NCBI RefSeq assembly: GCF_030412265.1
Contig: NZ_JAUHLN010000001.1
Coordinates: forward strand, 992,001 to 1,056,000
Reading direction: 5' to 3'
Source: Fictibacillus terranigra
GTDB taxonomy: Bacteria > Bacillota > Bacilli > Bacillales > Fictibacillaceae
Length of the DNA stretch: 64,000 nucleotides
The notes under the pieces were generated by a model. The model saw nothing but the letters and a program-made list of their open reading frames with translations. It was not told the DNA's origin and ran no database searches. Shown piece by piece: positions 33,471 to 41,130 of this stretch; position 1 is the first letter of the stretch, and each line of letters opens with the position of its first letter. The translations under genes and the position numbers were made by a program.

Positions 33471-33608
33471 TTACTCACGGGTTTGGGGCATTTACTCGCG
33501 GTTCAACACATTTTACTCACGGGTTTTCCTCTTTTACTCACGGTTCGACACGCTTTACTCACCAAACGCATCATTTTCAACAAGGAACAAACCTCTTTAC
33601 TCCTCACC
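33471..33608. repeat. 21-bp tandem repeat array (TTTACTCACGG)
   Basis: The motif TACTC recurs at 33472, 33493, 33514, 33535 and 33556, exactly 21 bases apart each time, and again at 33598 (42 = 2 x 21). The core unit is TTTACTCACGGGTT plus about 7 variable bases. Lies in the 500-base gap between the hydrolase terminator and merR. The overlapping 71-codon frame (7-residue repeat) is explained by the repeat and is not called as a gene. Confidence 0.85.
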
Positions 33609-33631
33609 GTATCAACAAATTGACCCTCTAG

Positions 33632-33666
33632 TTACGTTGACGTTAACGTAATCATAAATGTATACT
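33632..33666 (+). promoter_or_regulatory. merR promoter with overlapping palindrome
   Basis: TTACGTTGAC/GTTAACGTAA (33632-33651) is a 20-base palindrome with one mismatch; it covers the -35 TTGACG (33637-33642). TATACT (33661-33666) follows after 18 bases. This is the usual position of an autoregulatory MerR operator. Confidence 0.65.
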
Positions 33667-33687
33667 TTATAATAGGGAGTGATCAGG

Positions 33688-34104
33688 GTGAACTGGATAA
33701 AGATTGATGAAGCAGCAAAGATGACGGGGATAACAAAAAGGGCCATCCGTTACTATGAGGAGATCGGCCTCATACAGCCTCCAGAGCGAAGCGACGGACA
33801 AGTCCGTCTATACACCGAAGAGGACATTGAACAGTTGAAGCGAGTTGTGGATGCGAAGGAAGTGCTCGGCTTTTCTTTACAGGAACTTCAGCATTTTCTT
33901 AGCATTAAAGGACGTGTTCTGGAGCATAAAGTGCAATATGAAACGTCAAGGGACAAGACCTTCAAGCAATCTGAACTTGAAGAAATTGCGGCAGGGCTTA
34001 AAGAACAGCGGGATATGCTTGAGGAGAAAATGGAAAAGATGAAGTCCTTTCAGAATGAATTGAAAGACCTCATCCAAAAAGTCGAAAGCTTGTTAAAGGT
34101 TTAA
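33688..34104 (+). CDS. MerR-family transcriptional regulator
   Basis: 138 residues from the GTG at 33688 (AGGGAG eight bases upstream). N-terminal MerR winged helix (IDEAAKMTGITKRAIRYYEEIGLIQPPERSDGQVRLYTEEDIEQL) and a C-terminal dimerisation coiled coil (about 85-135) without Cys-rich metal loop, so likely a small-molecule or stress sensor. Self-regulation through the palindrome at its promoter is inferred; a downstream target is not obvious. Confidence 0.9.
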   Translation: MNWIKIDEAAKMTGITKRAIRYYEEIGLIQPPERSDGQVRLYTEEDIEQLKRVVDAKEVLGFSLQELQHFLSIKGRVLEHKVQYETSRDKTFKQSELEEIAAGLKEQRDMLEEKMEKMKSFQNELKDLIQKVESLLKV

Positions 34105-34110
34105 GGGCTA

Positions 34111-34160
34111 GGTGCCAGGCACCGCAATTACACACTTGTGTAATCGTGGTGCCTGGCACC
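34111..34160. repeat. GGTGCC palindromic repeat, complete paired copy B
   Basis: GGTGCCAGGCACC (34111-34123) and GGTGCCTGGCACC (34148-34160) flank an inner palindrome ATTACACA/TGTGTAAT, so the whole 50 bases folds as a nested hairpin. It follows merR directly and may also serve as its terminator. Confidence 0.8.
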
Positions 34161-34232
34161 TGTTTTTGTATGTTTTCACCTTTGAAAGATTGGTCATACT
34201 GTGGGTACTTTAGAAAAAGAGAGGAACCGCGC

Positions 34233-34532
34233 ATGGAAGTCTTTCCAGTTATTCATACCAATTTTTGGGACGGAGTGCTCGCTGTTCCCATCGTTGTGAT
34301 CCTGACGCAGCTCGTTAAGCTTTTCACCCCTCTGCCCAGGGCATTAATACCGACAGCAGCTCTGGTGATCGGTCTTGTGCTATCCATTTTTTATAGTCAC
34401 CGGCAGGATTTAATCGCTGGAATCTTTATGGGCTTTTTTTACGGCTATGCAGCCATTGGAAGTTATGCAGCTTCCAGAAATTCTTGGTGTGCGTTTAAAG
34501 CAAAACAGCGTAAAAAAGAACATTTTCGATAA
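34233..34532 (+). CDS. Small holin-like membrane protein
   Basis: 99 residues with three hydrophobic segments (about 12-30, 38-56, 66-84) and a basic C-terminus. The pattern (VPIVVILTQLVKLFTPLPRALIPTAALVIGLVLSIFY...LIAGIFMGFFYGYAAIGSYAA) resembles A118-type phage holins. No endolysin or phage gene is near, so a cellular role is equally possible. GAGGAACC precedes the ATG. Confidence 0.6.
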   Translation: MEVFPVIHTNFWDGVLAVPIVVILTQLVKLFTPLPRALIPTAALVIGLVLSIFYSHRQDLIAGIFMGFFYGYAAIGSYAASRNSWCAFKAKQRKKEHFR

Positions 34533-34612
34533 CCTTGAAGTTCAGTTGCTGGGCAGGACCATGGAATCTCTTGTATGATACAGAAAAATACTATTATAAG
34601 GGTGGGATTGGA

Positions 34613-35158
34613 ATGAAAATTGCAGCGATCATAGGCAGCTCCAGGATCGATGGAAATACCCAGCAGCTGACTGAAATGGCACTTGAGGGTATCGAATATA
34701 CTCCAATTATTTTAAAAGATAAAAAGATAACGCCCATTGATGACTTAAGGCACGCGGACGGGGGCTTTCAGCCTGTAGCGGATGATTATGAAGAAGTGAT
34801 TGATAAGGTGCTTGAACATGATATTTTGATTTTTTCCACCCCGGTTTATTGGTACGGCATGTCTGGGGTTATGAAAAACTTTGTAGATCGCTGGTCACAG
34901 AGCCTTCGGGACAGCCGTTTTGAATTTAAAAAGAAAATGAGCCAAAAGAAGGTCTATGTTGTTACATGCGGTGGAGATCAGCCGAAGATTAAGGCATTGC
35001 CGTTAATTCAGCAATTTCAGCATATTTTCGATTTTATGGGTATGTCCTTTGCAGATTATATGATTGGAACAGCTAATGCACCACATGATATTGAAACAGA
35101 TCAACAGGCGGTTGGAGACGCAAGGCGCTGGAATCAAGCTTTCTCTTCTCTTCAATAA
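34613..35158 (+). CDS. NAD(P)H-dependent FMN oxidoreductase (flavodoxin-like)
   Basis: 181 residues of the NADPH-dependent FMN reductase/YwqN type. Phosphate loop for FMN IGSSRIDGNTQQL at the N-terminus, and PVYWYGMSGVMKNFVDRWS, the conserved flavin-binding loop. The ATG at 34613 follows GGTGGGATTGG. Probably a quinone/azo-type reductase; substrate unknown. Closed by a strong terminator. Confidence 0.88.
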   Translation: MKIAAIIGSSRIDGNTQQLTEMALEGIEYTPIILKDKKITPIDDLRHADGGFQPVADDYEEVIDKVLEHDILIFSTPVYWYGMSGVMKNFVDRWSQSLRDSRFEFKKKMSQKKVYVVTCGGDQPKIKALPLIQQFQHIFDFMGMSFADYMIGTANAPHDIETDQQAVGDARRWNQAFSSLQ

Positions 35159-35165
35159 AAGCAGA

Positions 35166-35213
35166 AATAAGCAAAAGTGAAGATTTGCATCACTTTTGCT
35201 TATTTTTTTCGTG
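35166..35213 (+). terminator. Strong terminator
   Basis: AATAAGCAAAAGTGA/TCACTTTTGCTTATT, 15-base stem and a T run. Confidence 0.9.
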
Positions 35214-35228
35214 ATTTTGCATAAAATA

Positions 35229-35264
35229 TTGCAACAATACTTAGAAATACTTATAATTACTTAG
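35229..35264 (+). promoter_or_regulatory. deoR-type promoter with three 10-bp operator repeats
   Basis: TTGCAA (35229-35234), 17 bases, TATAAT (35252-35257). TACTTA repeats begin at 35238, 35248 and 35258, one helical turn apart, over the spacer, -10 and start region: probable autoregulatory operator of the DeoR protein encoded next. Confidence 0.6.
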
Positions 35265-35281
35265 CGAGGGGTGAAAAAGGG

Positions 35282-36037
35282 ATGTATCAGGATGAACGGA
35301 TGGAAGCCATCGTTAACTATATAAAACAGCATGACCGTGTGGATATGGAAACGATATGCAGAATGAATAAGGTTTCCAGAGATACGGCAAGGAGAGATTT
35401 GATAAAACTTGAGGAAGAAGGAAAAATTGTCCGAACAAGGGGCGGTGCGAAGTTTCCAATTCTTTATCATGAAGTATTTAACTACGATCAGCGCCTGAAA
35501 AAAGATTCTGAGGCAAAAAAACAAATCGGGAAATTTGCCGCTGGACTGATCCAGGATGGAGACCATCTTCTCATGGATGTATCCACCACAGTGCAATATT
35601 TGGCTGAGAATATAAATACTGATCGGAATGTAGTCGTAACAAACTCTATTGATATCGCAGGAATCCTGTCCCGTAAAGGTAACGTGTCGATCCACATGCT
35701 TGGGGGGGTGCTGAACAATGAACACCGGTCCATTTATGGAGCAAGAACGATTCAGCATCTATCTGATATGAGGGTCAACAAACTCTTTCTTGGAGCATGC
35801 GGCATCTCCTCAAACGGGCTGACCATTCCTTTTGAGGAAGAAGGTTTTTTATTGAAGGAAATGATCAAGCGTTCTGATCAAGTCATCGTACTGGCTGATT
35901 CAACGAAATTCAACCGCAGTTATTTTCAGAAGGTGTGCGGGCTGGAGGACATTGACATTTTAGTGACGGACCAGGAAATCGACCGCCGTTTAACGGCATT
36001 ATTTGAACAATCTGATGTAGAAACAATAATTCTGTAA
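35282..36037 (+). CDS. DeoR/GlpR-family transcriptional regulator
   Basis: 251 residues. N-terminal DeoR HTH (RMEAIVNYIKQHDRVDMETICRMNKVSRDTARRDLIKLEEEGKIVRTRGGA) and C-terminal DeoRC sensor domain binding phosphosugars (DGDHLLMDVSTTVQYLA, VVTNSIDIA, GARTIQHLSDMRVNKLFLGACG, DSTKFNRS). Ten bases separate it from the HAD phosphatase gene, so the two form an operon and the effector is probably a sugar phosphate. GAGGGG(TG) before the ATG. Confidence 0.93.
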   Translation: MYQDERMEAIVNYIKQHDRVDMETICRMNKVSRDTARRDLIKLEEEGKIVRTRGGAKFPILYHEVFNYDQRLKKDSEAKKQIGKFAAGLIQDGDHLLMDVSTTVQYLAENINTDRNVVVTNSIDIAGILSRKGNVSIHMLGGVLNNEHRSIYGARTIQHLSDMRVNKLFLGACGISSNGLTIPFEEEGFLLKEMIKRSDQVIVLADSTKFNRSYFQKVCGLEDIDILVTDQEIDRRLTALFEQSDVETIIL

Positions 36038-36047
36038 GGAGGACAAC

Positions 36048-36911
36048 ATGAAATTAATCGCAATCGATCTTGACGGAACACTGTTGATGAGGGAGGGGTT
36101 TATCAGCAGCGAAAATGCGCGGGCCATTAAAGAGGCTCAGGCTCAAGGCAATATCGTAGCCATTTGTACGGGCCGTGCAGTGGAAGATGTTTTGAATCTT
36201 CTTGAGAAGGCAGGCCTAGAATGCCCGGTGATTGGTGCCAATGGAGCTGTCCTATATGATGAAGGGGAAATTGTGCAGGCTTATCCCCTTCAAAAGGAAC
36301 CGGCCTTCAATATCCTCACCCAACTGGAAGAGATGAACGTTTTTTACCATCTTCATACGAATAAAGGAATCTATACCCCGAATTTCGGAGAAAAAGGGGT
36401 TCAGGTTGAAATAGATATGGTTAAATCAGCAAATCCGGAGATCAACTCAGAGGAATTGTGGAAAGCCGCTCAAGGCTACCTGGTGCAGTTCGGTCAAGTT
36501 CCGATCTCTTCCTTCCGGGATATATGGACAGATGACCTGGCCATTAATAAAATTCTTCCGTTCTCATATTCGTTGGATAAACTCGGGGAAATCCGAAAAT
36601 CGGCTTTGGCATATACAGGGCTTTCTATTACGAGTTCAGCAGAACACAATCTTGAAATCAACCATGAAATGGCCAATAAGGGAAATGGATTAAAAGGAAT
36701 GGCGGATCATTTTAGCATACCCTACCAGGACACAGTTGCGATCGGGGACAACTTGAATGACTGGCCGATGATGAAATTTGCGGGCACGAGCATAGCAATG
36801 GGTAATGCCCTGCCTGAAATTAAAGAAATTTGCCATTTTACTACATTGGAAAATGATCAGCATGGAGTGGCTCATGCGATCAGAGAATTTATTCTCAAAC
36901 AAGCGGTATAA
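36048..36911 (+). CDS. HAD-superfamily (Cof-type) sugar phosphatase
   Basis: 287 residues. HAD motif I DLDGTLL at the N-terminus, motif II (CTGRA), motif III Lys region (EMANKGNGLKGMADHF) and motif IV GDNLNDWPMM, with the C2-type cap of Cof/YcsE proteins between. Hydrolyses phosphosugars or FMN-like substrates in the cytosol. Co-transcribed with the DeoR gene. AGGAGG before the ATG. Confidence 0.92.
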   Translation: MKLIAIDLDGTLLMREGFISSENARAIKEAQAQGNIVAICTGRAVEDVLNLLEKAGLECPVIGANGAVLYDEGEIVQAYPLQKEPAFNILTQLEEMNVFYHLHTNKGIYTPNFGEKGVQVEIDMVKSANPEINSEELWKAAQGYLVQFGQVPISSFRDIWTDDLAINKILPFSYSLDKLGEIRKSALAYTGLSITSSAEHNLEINHEMANKGNGLKGMADHFSIPYQDTVAIGDNLNDWPMMKFAGTSIAMGNALPEIKEICHFTTLENDQHGVAHAIREFILKQAV

Positions 36912-36913
36912 CA

Positions 36914-36970
36914 AACAAAAAGGACTGCCGGCGTAACCTCTTTGGGCGTAACGGCAGGCCTTTTTTTGTT
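36914..36970. terminator. Bidirectional terminator, HAD/YitT
   Basis: CTGCCG (36928-36933) with CGGCAG plus flanking AAAAAGG/CCTTTTTTT and inner GCGTAAC pairing imperfectly; between convergent genes. Confidence 0.75.
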
Positions 36971-36971
36971 C

Positions 36972-37817
36972 TCAGGAAACCTCTGTTTTTGGAAAAGTGA
37001 ATCCTTCCCCGAAGACATCACGGACATCGTGGATGACGACAAAGGCTTTTTCGTCAATTCGATGTACTATTTTTTTTAGCTCAAACAATTCTTGTTTATT
37101 GATTACTACATATAAGATTTCTTTTGATTCCTTTGTATAGCTCCCATGAGCCGAAAACACAGTCACACCTCTGTCCATGTCATCGTTTACCTTTTTTGCA
37201 ATTTCATCAGCCTGCTGGGAGATGATTGTGACCGCTTTACGGGTATCGAAGCCTTCAATAATGTAATCAAGCACTTTTGTAGAGATGTAAATGGAGATGA
37301 CGGTATACATCGTGTTTTGTGCTCCGATGACAAAATACGAGCTCAGTACGACCAACAGGTCAAACCCGAGCATGGAACCACTGATGCTCCAGCCCAGATA
37401 CTGGTTTGCCATTCGAGCAAGTATGGTCGAACCTCCGGTGGTCCCCCCAGATCGTAGGACCAGCCCGAGACCTATTCCAATAAAGATACCGGCAAACACG
37501 GAAGCGAGAATCGTATCCTTAACGGGTGAGCCTAATCCTTCTGTCATATGAAGGAAAACCGATGTGAAAACAATGCAGAAGACCGTATACAGTGTCACTC
37601 GCTTGTTAAGGAGCTTATACCCGATCACTAAAAGGATGCCATTCATAATAAAGTTCGTGTAACTTGGCGACCAGGAGAAGAGGTAGTATAAGATCATGGA
37701 GATACCGGTGACCCCGCCTTCCCCCAATTCATTTGGAATGGCGAAGCAGTTTACGCCAAGAGAGAAAAAGAATGACCCAACAATAATTAAGATGAATTCT
37801 TTAATAAAGCTTTTCAT
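36972..37817 (-). CDS. YitT-family membrane protein
   Basis: 281 residues: five membrane segments (about 8-195) with LGEGGVTGISMILYYL and RSGGTTGGSTILARMANQY, the hallmark glycine motifs of YitT/YvjA, followed by a C-terminal DUF2179 cytosolic domain (ESKEILYVVINKQELFELKKIVHRIDEKAFVVIHDVRDVFGEGF). Function unknown; possible transporter. ATG at 37817 follows a weak AAAGGGG. Confidence 0.9.
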   Translation of the reverse strand: MKSFIKEFILIIVGSFFFSLGVNCFAIPNELGEGGVTGISMILYYLFSWSPSYTNFIMNGILLVIGYKLLNKRVTLYTVFCIVFTSVFLHMTEGLGSPVKDTILASVFAGIFIGIGLGLVLRSGGTTGGSTILARMANQYLGWSISGSMLGFDLLVVLSSYFVIGAQNTMYTVISIYISTKVLDYIIEGFDTRKAVTIISQQADEIAKKVNDDMDRGVTVFSAHGSYTKESKEILYVVINKQELFELKKIVHRIDEKAFVVIHDVRDVFGEGFTFPKTEVS

Positions 37818-37989
37818 GTGTTAATGATTAATCCCCTTTCACAGTGAAAATCCATTCAAGCAAATAAACCAACCACAAGGGTTGGCTTATTCAAGCGTCC
37901 AATTTAGCCTGGCTGTTTGCCGGGTGTCAGACTTATTCAAGAAATCAATATATCACGGTGTGATTGGAGTTTCAACACTTCTTCTCTTT

Positions 37990-38025
37990 TTATATAAAGA
38001 ACCTGTGAACCTTTGGTTTCACAGG
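37990..38025 (-). terminator. Terminator of cotD
   Basis: CCTGTGAA/TTCACAGG hairpin (38002-38025) followed on the minus strand by TTCTTTATAT. A second hairpin, AATAAaCCAACC/GGTTGGcTTATT, lies at 37863-37892. Confidence 0.65.
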
Positions 38026-38041
38026 CGGAAAAGTGATCAGA

Positions 38042-38272
38042 TCAGCAACAAGGAGGGGCGCCGCATTGAATGTTTTGGTGATGAACCTGGCAGGTTTCAT
38101 ATTGGGAGACAGGATATTCATGAACGTGCTGATACAGCAGGTGATTGACATGCTGGATCTGCACTGGATGGACGTGAACGACCTCTTCGGTGTGAAAGTG
38201 CTGCTGAACACAGCACTGGGTAGGGTGAATAATAACACGTGGATGATGACAGCCATAGCCGTAATGATACAT
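38042..38272 (-). CDS. cotD: CotD-family spore coat protein
   Basis: 76 residues, His-, Gln-, Val- and Cys-rich: MYHYGYGCHHPRVIIHPTQC then HTEEVVHVHPVQIQHVNHLL and a C-terminal CGAPPCC. The IHPTQCC ... VHPxxxxxVNHxxxQHVHxxP pattern matches B. subtilis CotD (75 aa). Inner-coat location inferred. GAGAG(A)ACG lies before the ATG. Confidence 0.92.
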   Translation of the reverse strand: MYHYGYGCHHPRVIIHPTQCCVQQHFHTEEVVHVHPVQIQHVNHLLYQHVHEYPVSQYETCQVHHQNIQCGAPPCC

Positions 38273-38414
38273 TAAACGTTCTCTCCTTTATATTTAAGTT
38301 TAGCCATTACTCACTTTTCAATTTATGAAGAATGCCGGAAACGGACAGGGTACATGTCTAGAAAAAAGGATTTAGGCATAAAAAAACGGAGATAATGAGA
38401 ACGGGTGATAAAAT

Positions 38415-38684
38415 ATGAAGCTCAACAAAAAAAGCAAGAAGCTCTATAGTGATGCCATTGACCGCATGCAGGAAGGGCTCGAAGCGATGATTGACCTATA
38501 CAATGAAGCAGAAGAGGATGTCCCTTTGATCCAGTTCGAAAAAGAAGTGCAGCAGGAGATTGAGAAGGCTAAAGAGAAGTTCGGTTCTTCTTTTATAGAC
38601 GGGAAAATTAATGCTATTGTGAAAGAAGTTTTGTCCTTCCTGCCGATTGACGATGCACAGGCAGACCAGGATGCGAAAGACTAA
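38415..38684 (+). CDS. mstX: Mistic (MstX) homologue
   Basis: 89 residues, strongly acidic, four helices. AIDRMQEGLEAMIDLYNEAE then EDVPLIQFEKEVQQ and KINAIVKEVLSFL follow B. subtilis Mistic (AIDRMNEGLDAFIQLYNE..., ...LNTIIKQILSIS). Mistic self-inserts at membranes without a signal and helps the YugO channel. Known natural homologues are also shorter (about 84-94 aa). Here it stands alone about 12.5 kb from yugO. The ATG follows a GGTGAT(AAAAT) ribosome-site region of modest strength. Confidence 0.88.
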   Translation: MKLNKKSKKLYSDAIDRMQEGLEAMIDLYNEAEEDVPLIQFEKEVQQEIEKAKEKFGSSFIDGKINAIVKEVLSFLPIDDAQADQDAKD

Positions 38685-38816
38685 TCGTATGATCTGGCAT
38701 ACATCGGGGGAATTATTACTATTTTTATAAAATTTTCTATTTTTTTACCTTTTCTTACAAAAAAACCTTTATACTGAGAGAGTATAAAAGTTATGTAAAG
38801 ATAAGGTGAGGAAACG

Positions 38817-39911
38817 GTGAGAGAATCTATAGGGGAAGCAAGACAAAAGGCCGGCAAAAGAGAAGCTGCGGTTTTATTAGTGTTGACTTTAGTAACGTTG
38901 TTTGTGATTTTCGGAACATGGCATGTGAACAAAATTAAAGCAAACGAGGCCATGGGAAAGCAGCATAAAGAGGAAATAAAGAAAAAGCCATATTCTCAGA
39001 AAACGCCGGCATCGCTTTCATCTCATCCAAAAACCGCCAATGAAAGCAAAAAGCCGAAAGAGAAAACTGCTACAGCTGCCAATGCAGGGACGGAGATTCA
39101 AATAGCCAAGAAGACAACCGCCCACATATCAACCGCTACACAATCACAAAAAGAGACAAATAACATCCAAGAAAAGAATGAAACTTCAGTAAAGAAGCTA
39201 AAAACACCAAAGAGAATAAAGATAGAAAACAAAGAAACGAAAAAAGCCGCAATGGCTCCGGCTGTACATAAATCAGAAACGAAGCAAAAACAAATCGATC
39301 CTTCTGAACGAAAAACAGTCTATTTAACATTTGATGATGGCCCGTCCCATGTATCGGGAGGGATCTTGGATATATTGAACCAGTTCCAAGCAAAAGCGAC
39401 GTTTTTTATGCTGGAACCGAACATCTTAAGGTTCCCCGAGGCCGTTAAACGGATGGATCAAGAAGGACAGGCTCTTGGCCTCCACGGTGTTTCCCATGAT
39501 CCAAAAAAGTTCTACCGCACAAAAGAAACCGTCGTTCAGGAAATGGATCAGGATAATTTGGCGCTTCAGAAGATCACGGGCAAAAAGTCCGTTCTTATTC
39601 GGACGCCATACGGCAGTGCACCTTATATGAAGCCAGCATACCAGGATGCAGTAAGAGAGCACGGTTATCAGCTGTGGGACTGGACCATCGACAGCAAGGA
39701 CTGGTCGTTCCGAAGCCCGCAGTATGTGGAATATTCCATCGTTCAGATAAAAAACATGGAACATCGTAAAGAACCCGTTGTCATCCTGCTGCACGAAAGG
39801 AAAGAAACGTTGGAAAGCCTGCCAAAGCTTCTGGAGTACCTTATGAAAAACAGGTATCAATTCAAACGCATCGAGCCTGCCATGAAGCCTGTGACTTTTC
39901 ATGTTTCTTGA
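38817..39911 (+). CDS. Polysaccharide deacetylase (CE4/NodB), membrane-anchored
   Basis: 364 residues from GTG (AAGGTGAGG upstream). N-terminal anchor (about 17-36), a Lys/Thr/Ala-rich linker (about 45-165), then a NodB domain: TFDDGPSHVSGGILDIL (catalytic Asp and metal Asp), HGVSHDP (metal His pair), RTPYGSAPY, and late LLHERKETLESLPKLLEYL. Extracytoplasmic deacetylase of peptidoglycan or another amino-sugar polymer; PgdA-like, target not determinable. Followed by a GGTGCC repeat and a terminator. Confidence 0.9.
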   Translation: MRESIGEARQKAGKREAAVLLVLTLVTLFVIFGTWHVNKIKANEAMGKQHKEEIKKKPYSQKTPASLSSHPKTANESKKPKEKTATAANAGTEIQIAKKTTAHISTATQSQKETNNIQEKNETSVKKLKTPKRIKIENKETKKAAMAPAVHKSETKQKQIDPSERKTVYLTFDDGPSHVSGGILDILNQFQAKATFFMLEPNILRFPEAVKRMDQEGQALGLHGVSHDPKKFYRTKETVVQEMDQDNLALQKITGKKSVLIRTPYGSAPYMKPAYQDAVREHGYQLWDWTIDSKDWSFRSPQYVEYSIVQIKNMEHRKEPVVILLHERKETLESLPKLLEYLMKNRYQFKRIEPAMKPVTFHVS

Positions 39912-39914
39912 AAT

Positions 39915-39941
39915 GGTGCCTTTGAAATGGTGCCTGGCACC
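39915..39941. repeat. GGTGCC palindromic repeat, copy C
   Basis: Half unit GGTGCC at 39915-39920 and full GGTGCCTGGCACC at 39929-39941, directly after the deacetylase stop. Confidence 0.75.
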
Positions 39942-39945
39942 AATG

Positions 39946-39975
39946 AAAAAACCCTTCATGCGAAGGGTTTTTTAG
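39946..39975. terminator. Bidirectional terminator
   Basis: AAAAAACCCTTC/GAAGGGTTTTTT hairpin between convergent genes. Confidence 0.9.
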
Positions 39976-40118
39976 ATGTCAAAATTATTGTTTTGCTGGA
40001 TGTTGTCTGCCTTCCCTTGCCTGTCCCAAGCGATCAATACGACATCCAGTTCTTTCTCTATCTGATCCAGTTTTGCTTTTTGCTCACTCGTTAAATGAGC
40101 CAAATCAAACTGTTTCAT
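39972..40118 (-). CDS. Small helical protein, 48 aa
   Basis: MKQFDLAHLTSEQKAKLDQIEKELDVVLIAWDRQGKADNIQQNNNFDI: an amphipathic helix, no Cys, no membrane segment. GGAGGTGG precedes the second of two close ATGs with a 9-base gap, so 40118 is the start. Ends at a terminator. Family not recognised; probably conserved among related Bacillaceae. Confidence 0.7.
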   Translation of the reverse strand: MKQFDLAHLTSEQKAKLDQIEKELDVVLIAWDRQGKADNIQQNNNFDI

Positions 40119-40181
40119 CTGCATCCACCTCCGTATCTATCTAAAATGCCCGATCAAGCCGCGAATTATCCTTGAATATGT

Positions 40182-40217
40182 AAAGGCACCTCCCCTTACA
40201 GGAAAGAGGGTGCCTTT
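40182..40217. terminator. Terminator of the Ser/Arg repeat gene
   Basis: AAAGGCACC/GGTGCCTTT hairpin just after the gene at 40231. Confidence 0.75.
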
Positions 40218-40230
40218 GTAATTTTACTGA

Positions 40231-41130
40231 TTAAAATTCATAGTCCCAGTAGTGGCCGTCGTTCATATCGCTTTGTACACCCATCACATCGCCTCTATTA
40301 CCTGGTGATCTCCAGTTAGAGTCATTGTCGTCCATGGTGCCCATCACGCTGCCTCGATCGTCTCGATGGTGTCGATGGTCTCGACACGCAAGACAATCCT
40401 CAATACACTGCTGTCTTCGTCTTCCGAACAAAGAATGACAAACGTTCTCACAGAATCGTCGGCAGCGCGGCCTCTGCCTGTCCATGGCTCCCATTGTAGG
40501 GCCCTGGTTGGAGGGCTGTCCACAGTTACAGTTTTGAGTGACTTGAATCGGACGCTGCCGCATTGGTCTGTTCTGATCCATGGCTCCCATCGTAGGACTC
40601 TGGCCTCTGCCGCAGTTGCAGTTTTGAGTAACTTGAATCGGACGCTGCTGCATTGGTCTGTTCCTGTCCATGGCTCCCATGGTTGGATTCTGTTGACCGC
40701 AGTTGCAGTTTACTTGAATCGGACGCTGGTTTCTTCGATTCTGCTGAGCGCCCTGCACAGGGAACATTGATCTCATTCTTGAGCGGCGGAAGCTGCTTGA
40801 TGAACTGCTGGAGCTGCTTGAACTGCTTGAACTGCTGGATGATGATTCAATATCAACCGTGAAATTGATACTGCTGCTGGATGAAGACTCGTTTCTTCTT
40901 CCTCTTCTTGATGAAGATTCGTTTCTTCTTCCTCTTCTTGATGAAGACTCGTTTCTTCTTCCTCTTCTTGATGAAGATTCGTTTCTTCTTTCTCTTCTTG
41001 ATGAAGACTCATTTCTTCTTCCTCTTCTTGATGAGGATTCATTTCTTCTTCCTCTTCTTGATGAGGAACTTCTTCTCCTTCCTGAGGATTCATCCCTCCG
41101 GTGGCGAGAAGATTCACTTCTTCTTGACAT
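40231..41130 (-). CDS. CotG/SR-repeat-type large spore-coat-like protein
   Basis: 299 residues in three parts. Residues about 1-90: seven degenerate copies of the decapeptide RRGRRNESSS. About 95-115: poly-Ser (18 in a row) followed by FRRSRMRSM. About 130-230: three copies of a unit RPIQV..NCNCGQ..PTMGAMDRNRP, then a Cys/Arg-rich CRRFCENVCHSLFGRRRQQC and an acidic tail with VMGTMDD and VMGVQSDM. SR repeats are the expected substrate for CotH-type kinases; the CNCG repeats could cross-link. AAGGGGTG precedes the ATG. Coat role is inference from composition. Confidence 0.75.
   Translation of the reverse strand: MSRRSESSRHRRDESSGRRRSSSSRRGRRNESSSRRGRRNESSSRRERRNESSSRRGRRNESSSRRGRRNESSSRRGRRNESSSSSSINFTVDIESSSSSSSSSSSSSSSSSSFRRSRMRSMFPVQGAQQNRRNQRPIQVNCNCGQQNPTMGAMDRNRPMQQRPIQVTQNCNCGRGQSPTMGAMDQNRPMRQRPIQVTQNCNCGQPSNQGPTMGAMDRQRPRCRRFCENVCHSLFGRRRQQCIEDCLACRDHRHHRDDRGSVMGTMDDNDSNWRSPGNRGDVMGVQSDMNDGHYWDYEF
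40880..41075. repeat. 30-bp coding tandem repeats
   Basis: About six to seven copies of a 30-base unit (GATGAAGA[C/T]TCGTTTCTTC then TTCCTCTTCTT) encode the RRGRRNESSS decapeptides on the minus strand. Copies differ by only a few bases, so recent expansion is likely. Confidence 0.85.

Noticed and set aside
33471-33608. CRISPR-like array
   Set aside because: Units are only about 11-14 conserved bases in a 21-base period, without distinct spacers or cas genes.
33436-33651. 71-codon frame with a heptapeptide YSR repeat
   Set aside because: The amino-acid repeat is a by-product of the 21-bp DNA repeat; no ribosome site supports translation.
34233-34532. Prophage remnant based on the holin-like gene
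   Set aside because: No other phage gene nearby; flanks are ordinary chromosomal genes.
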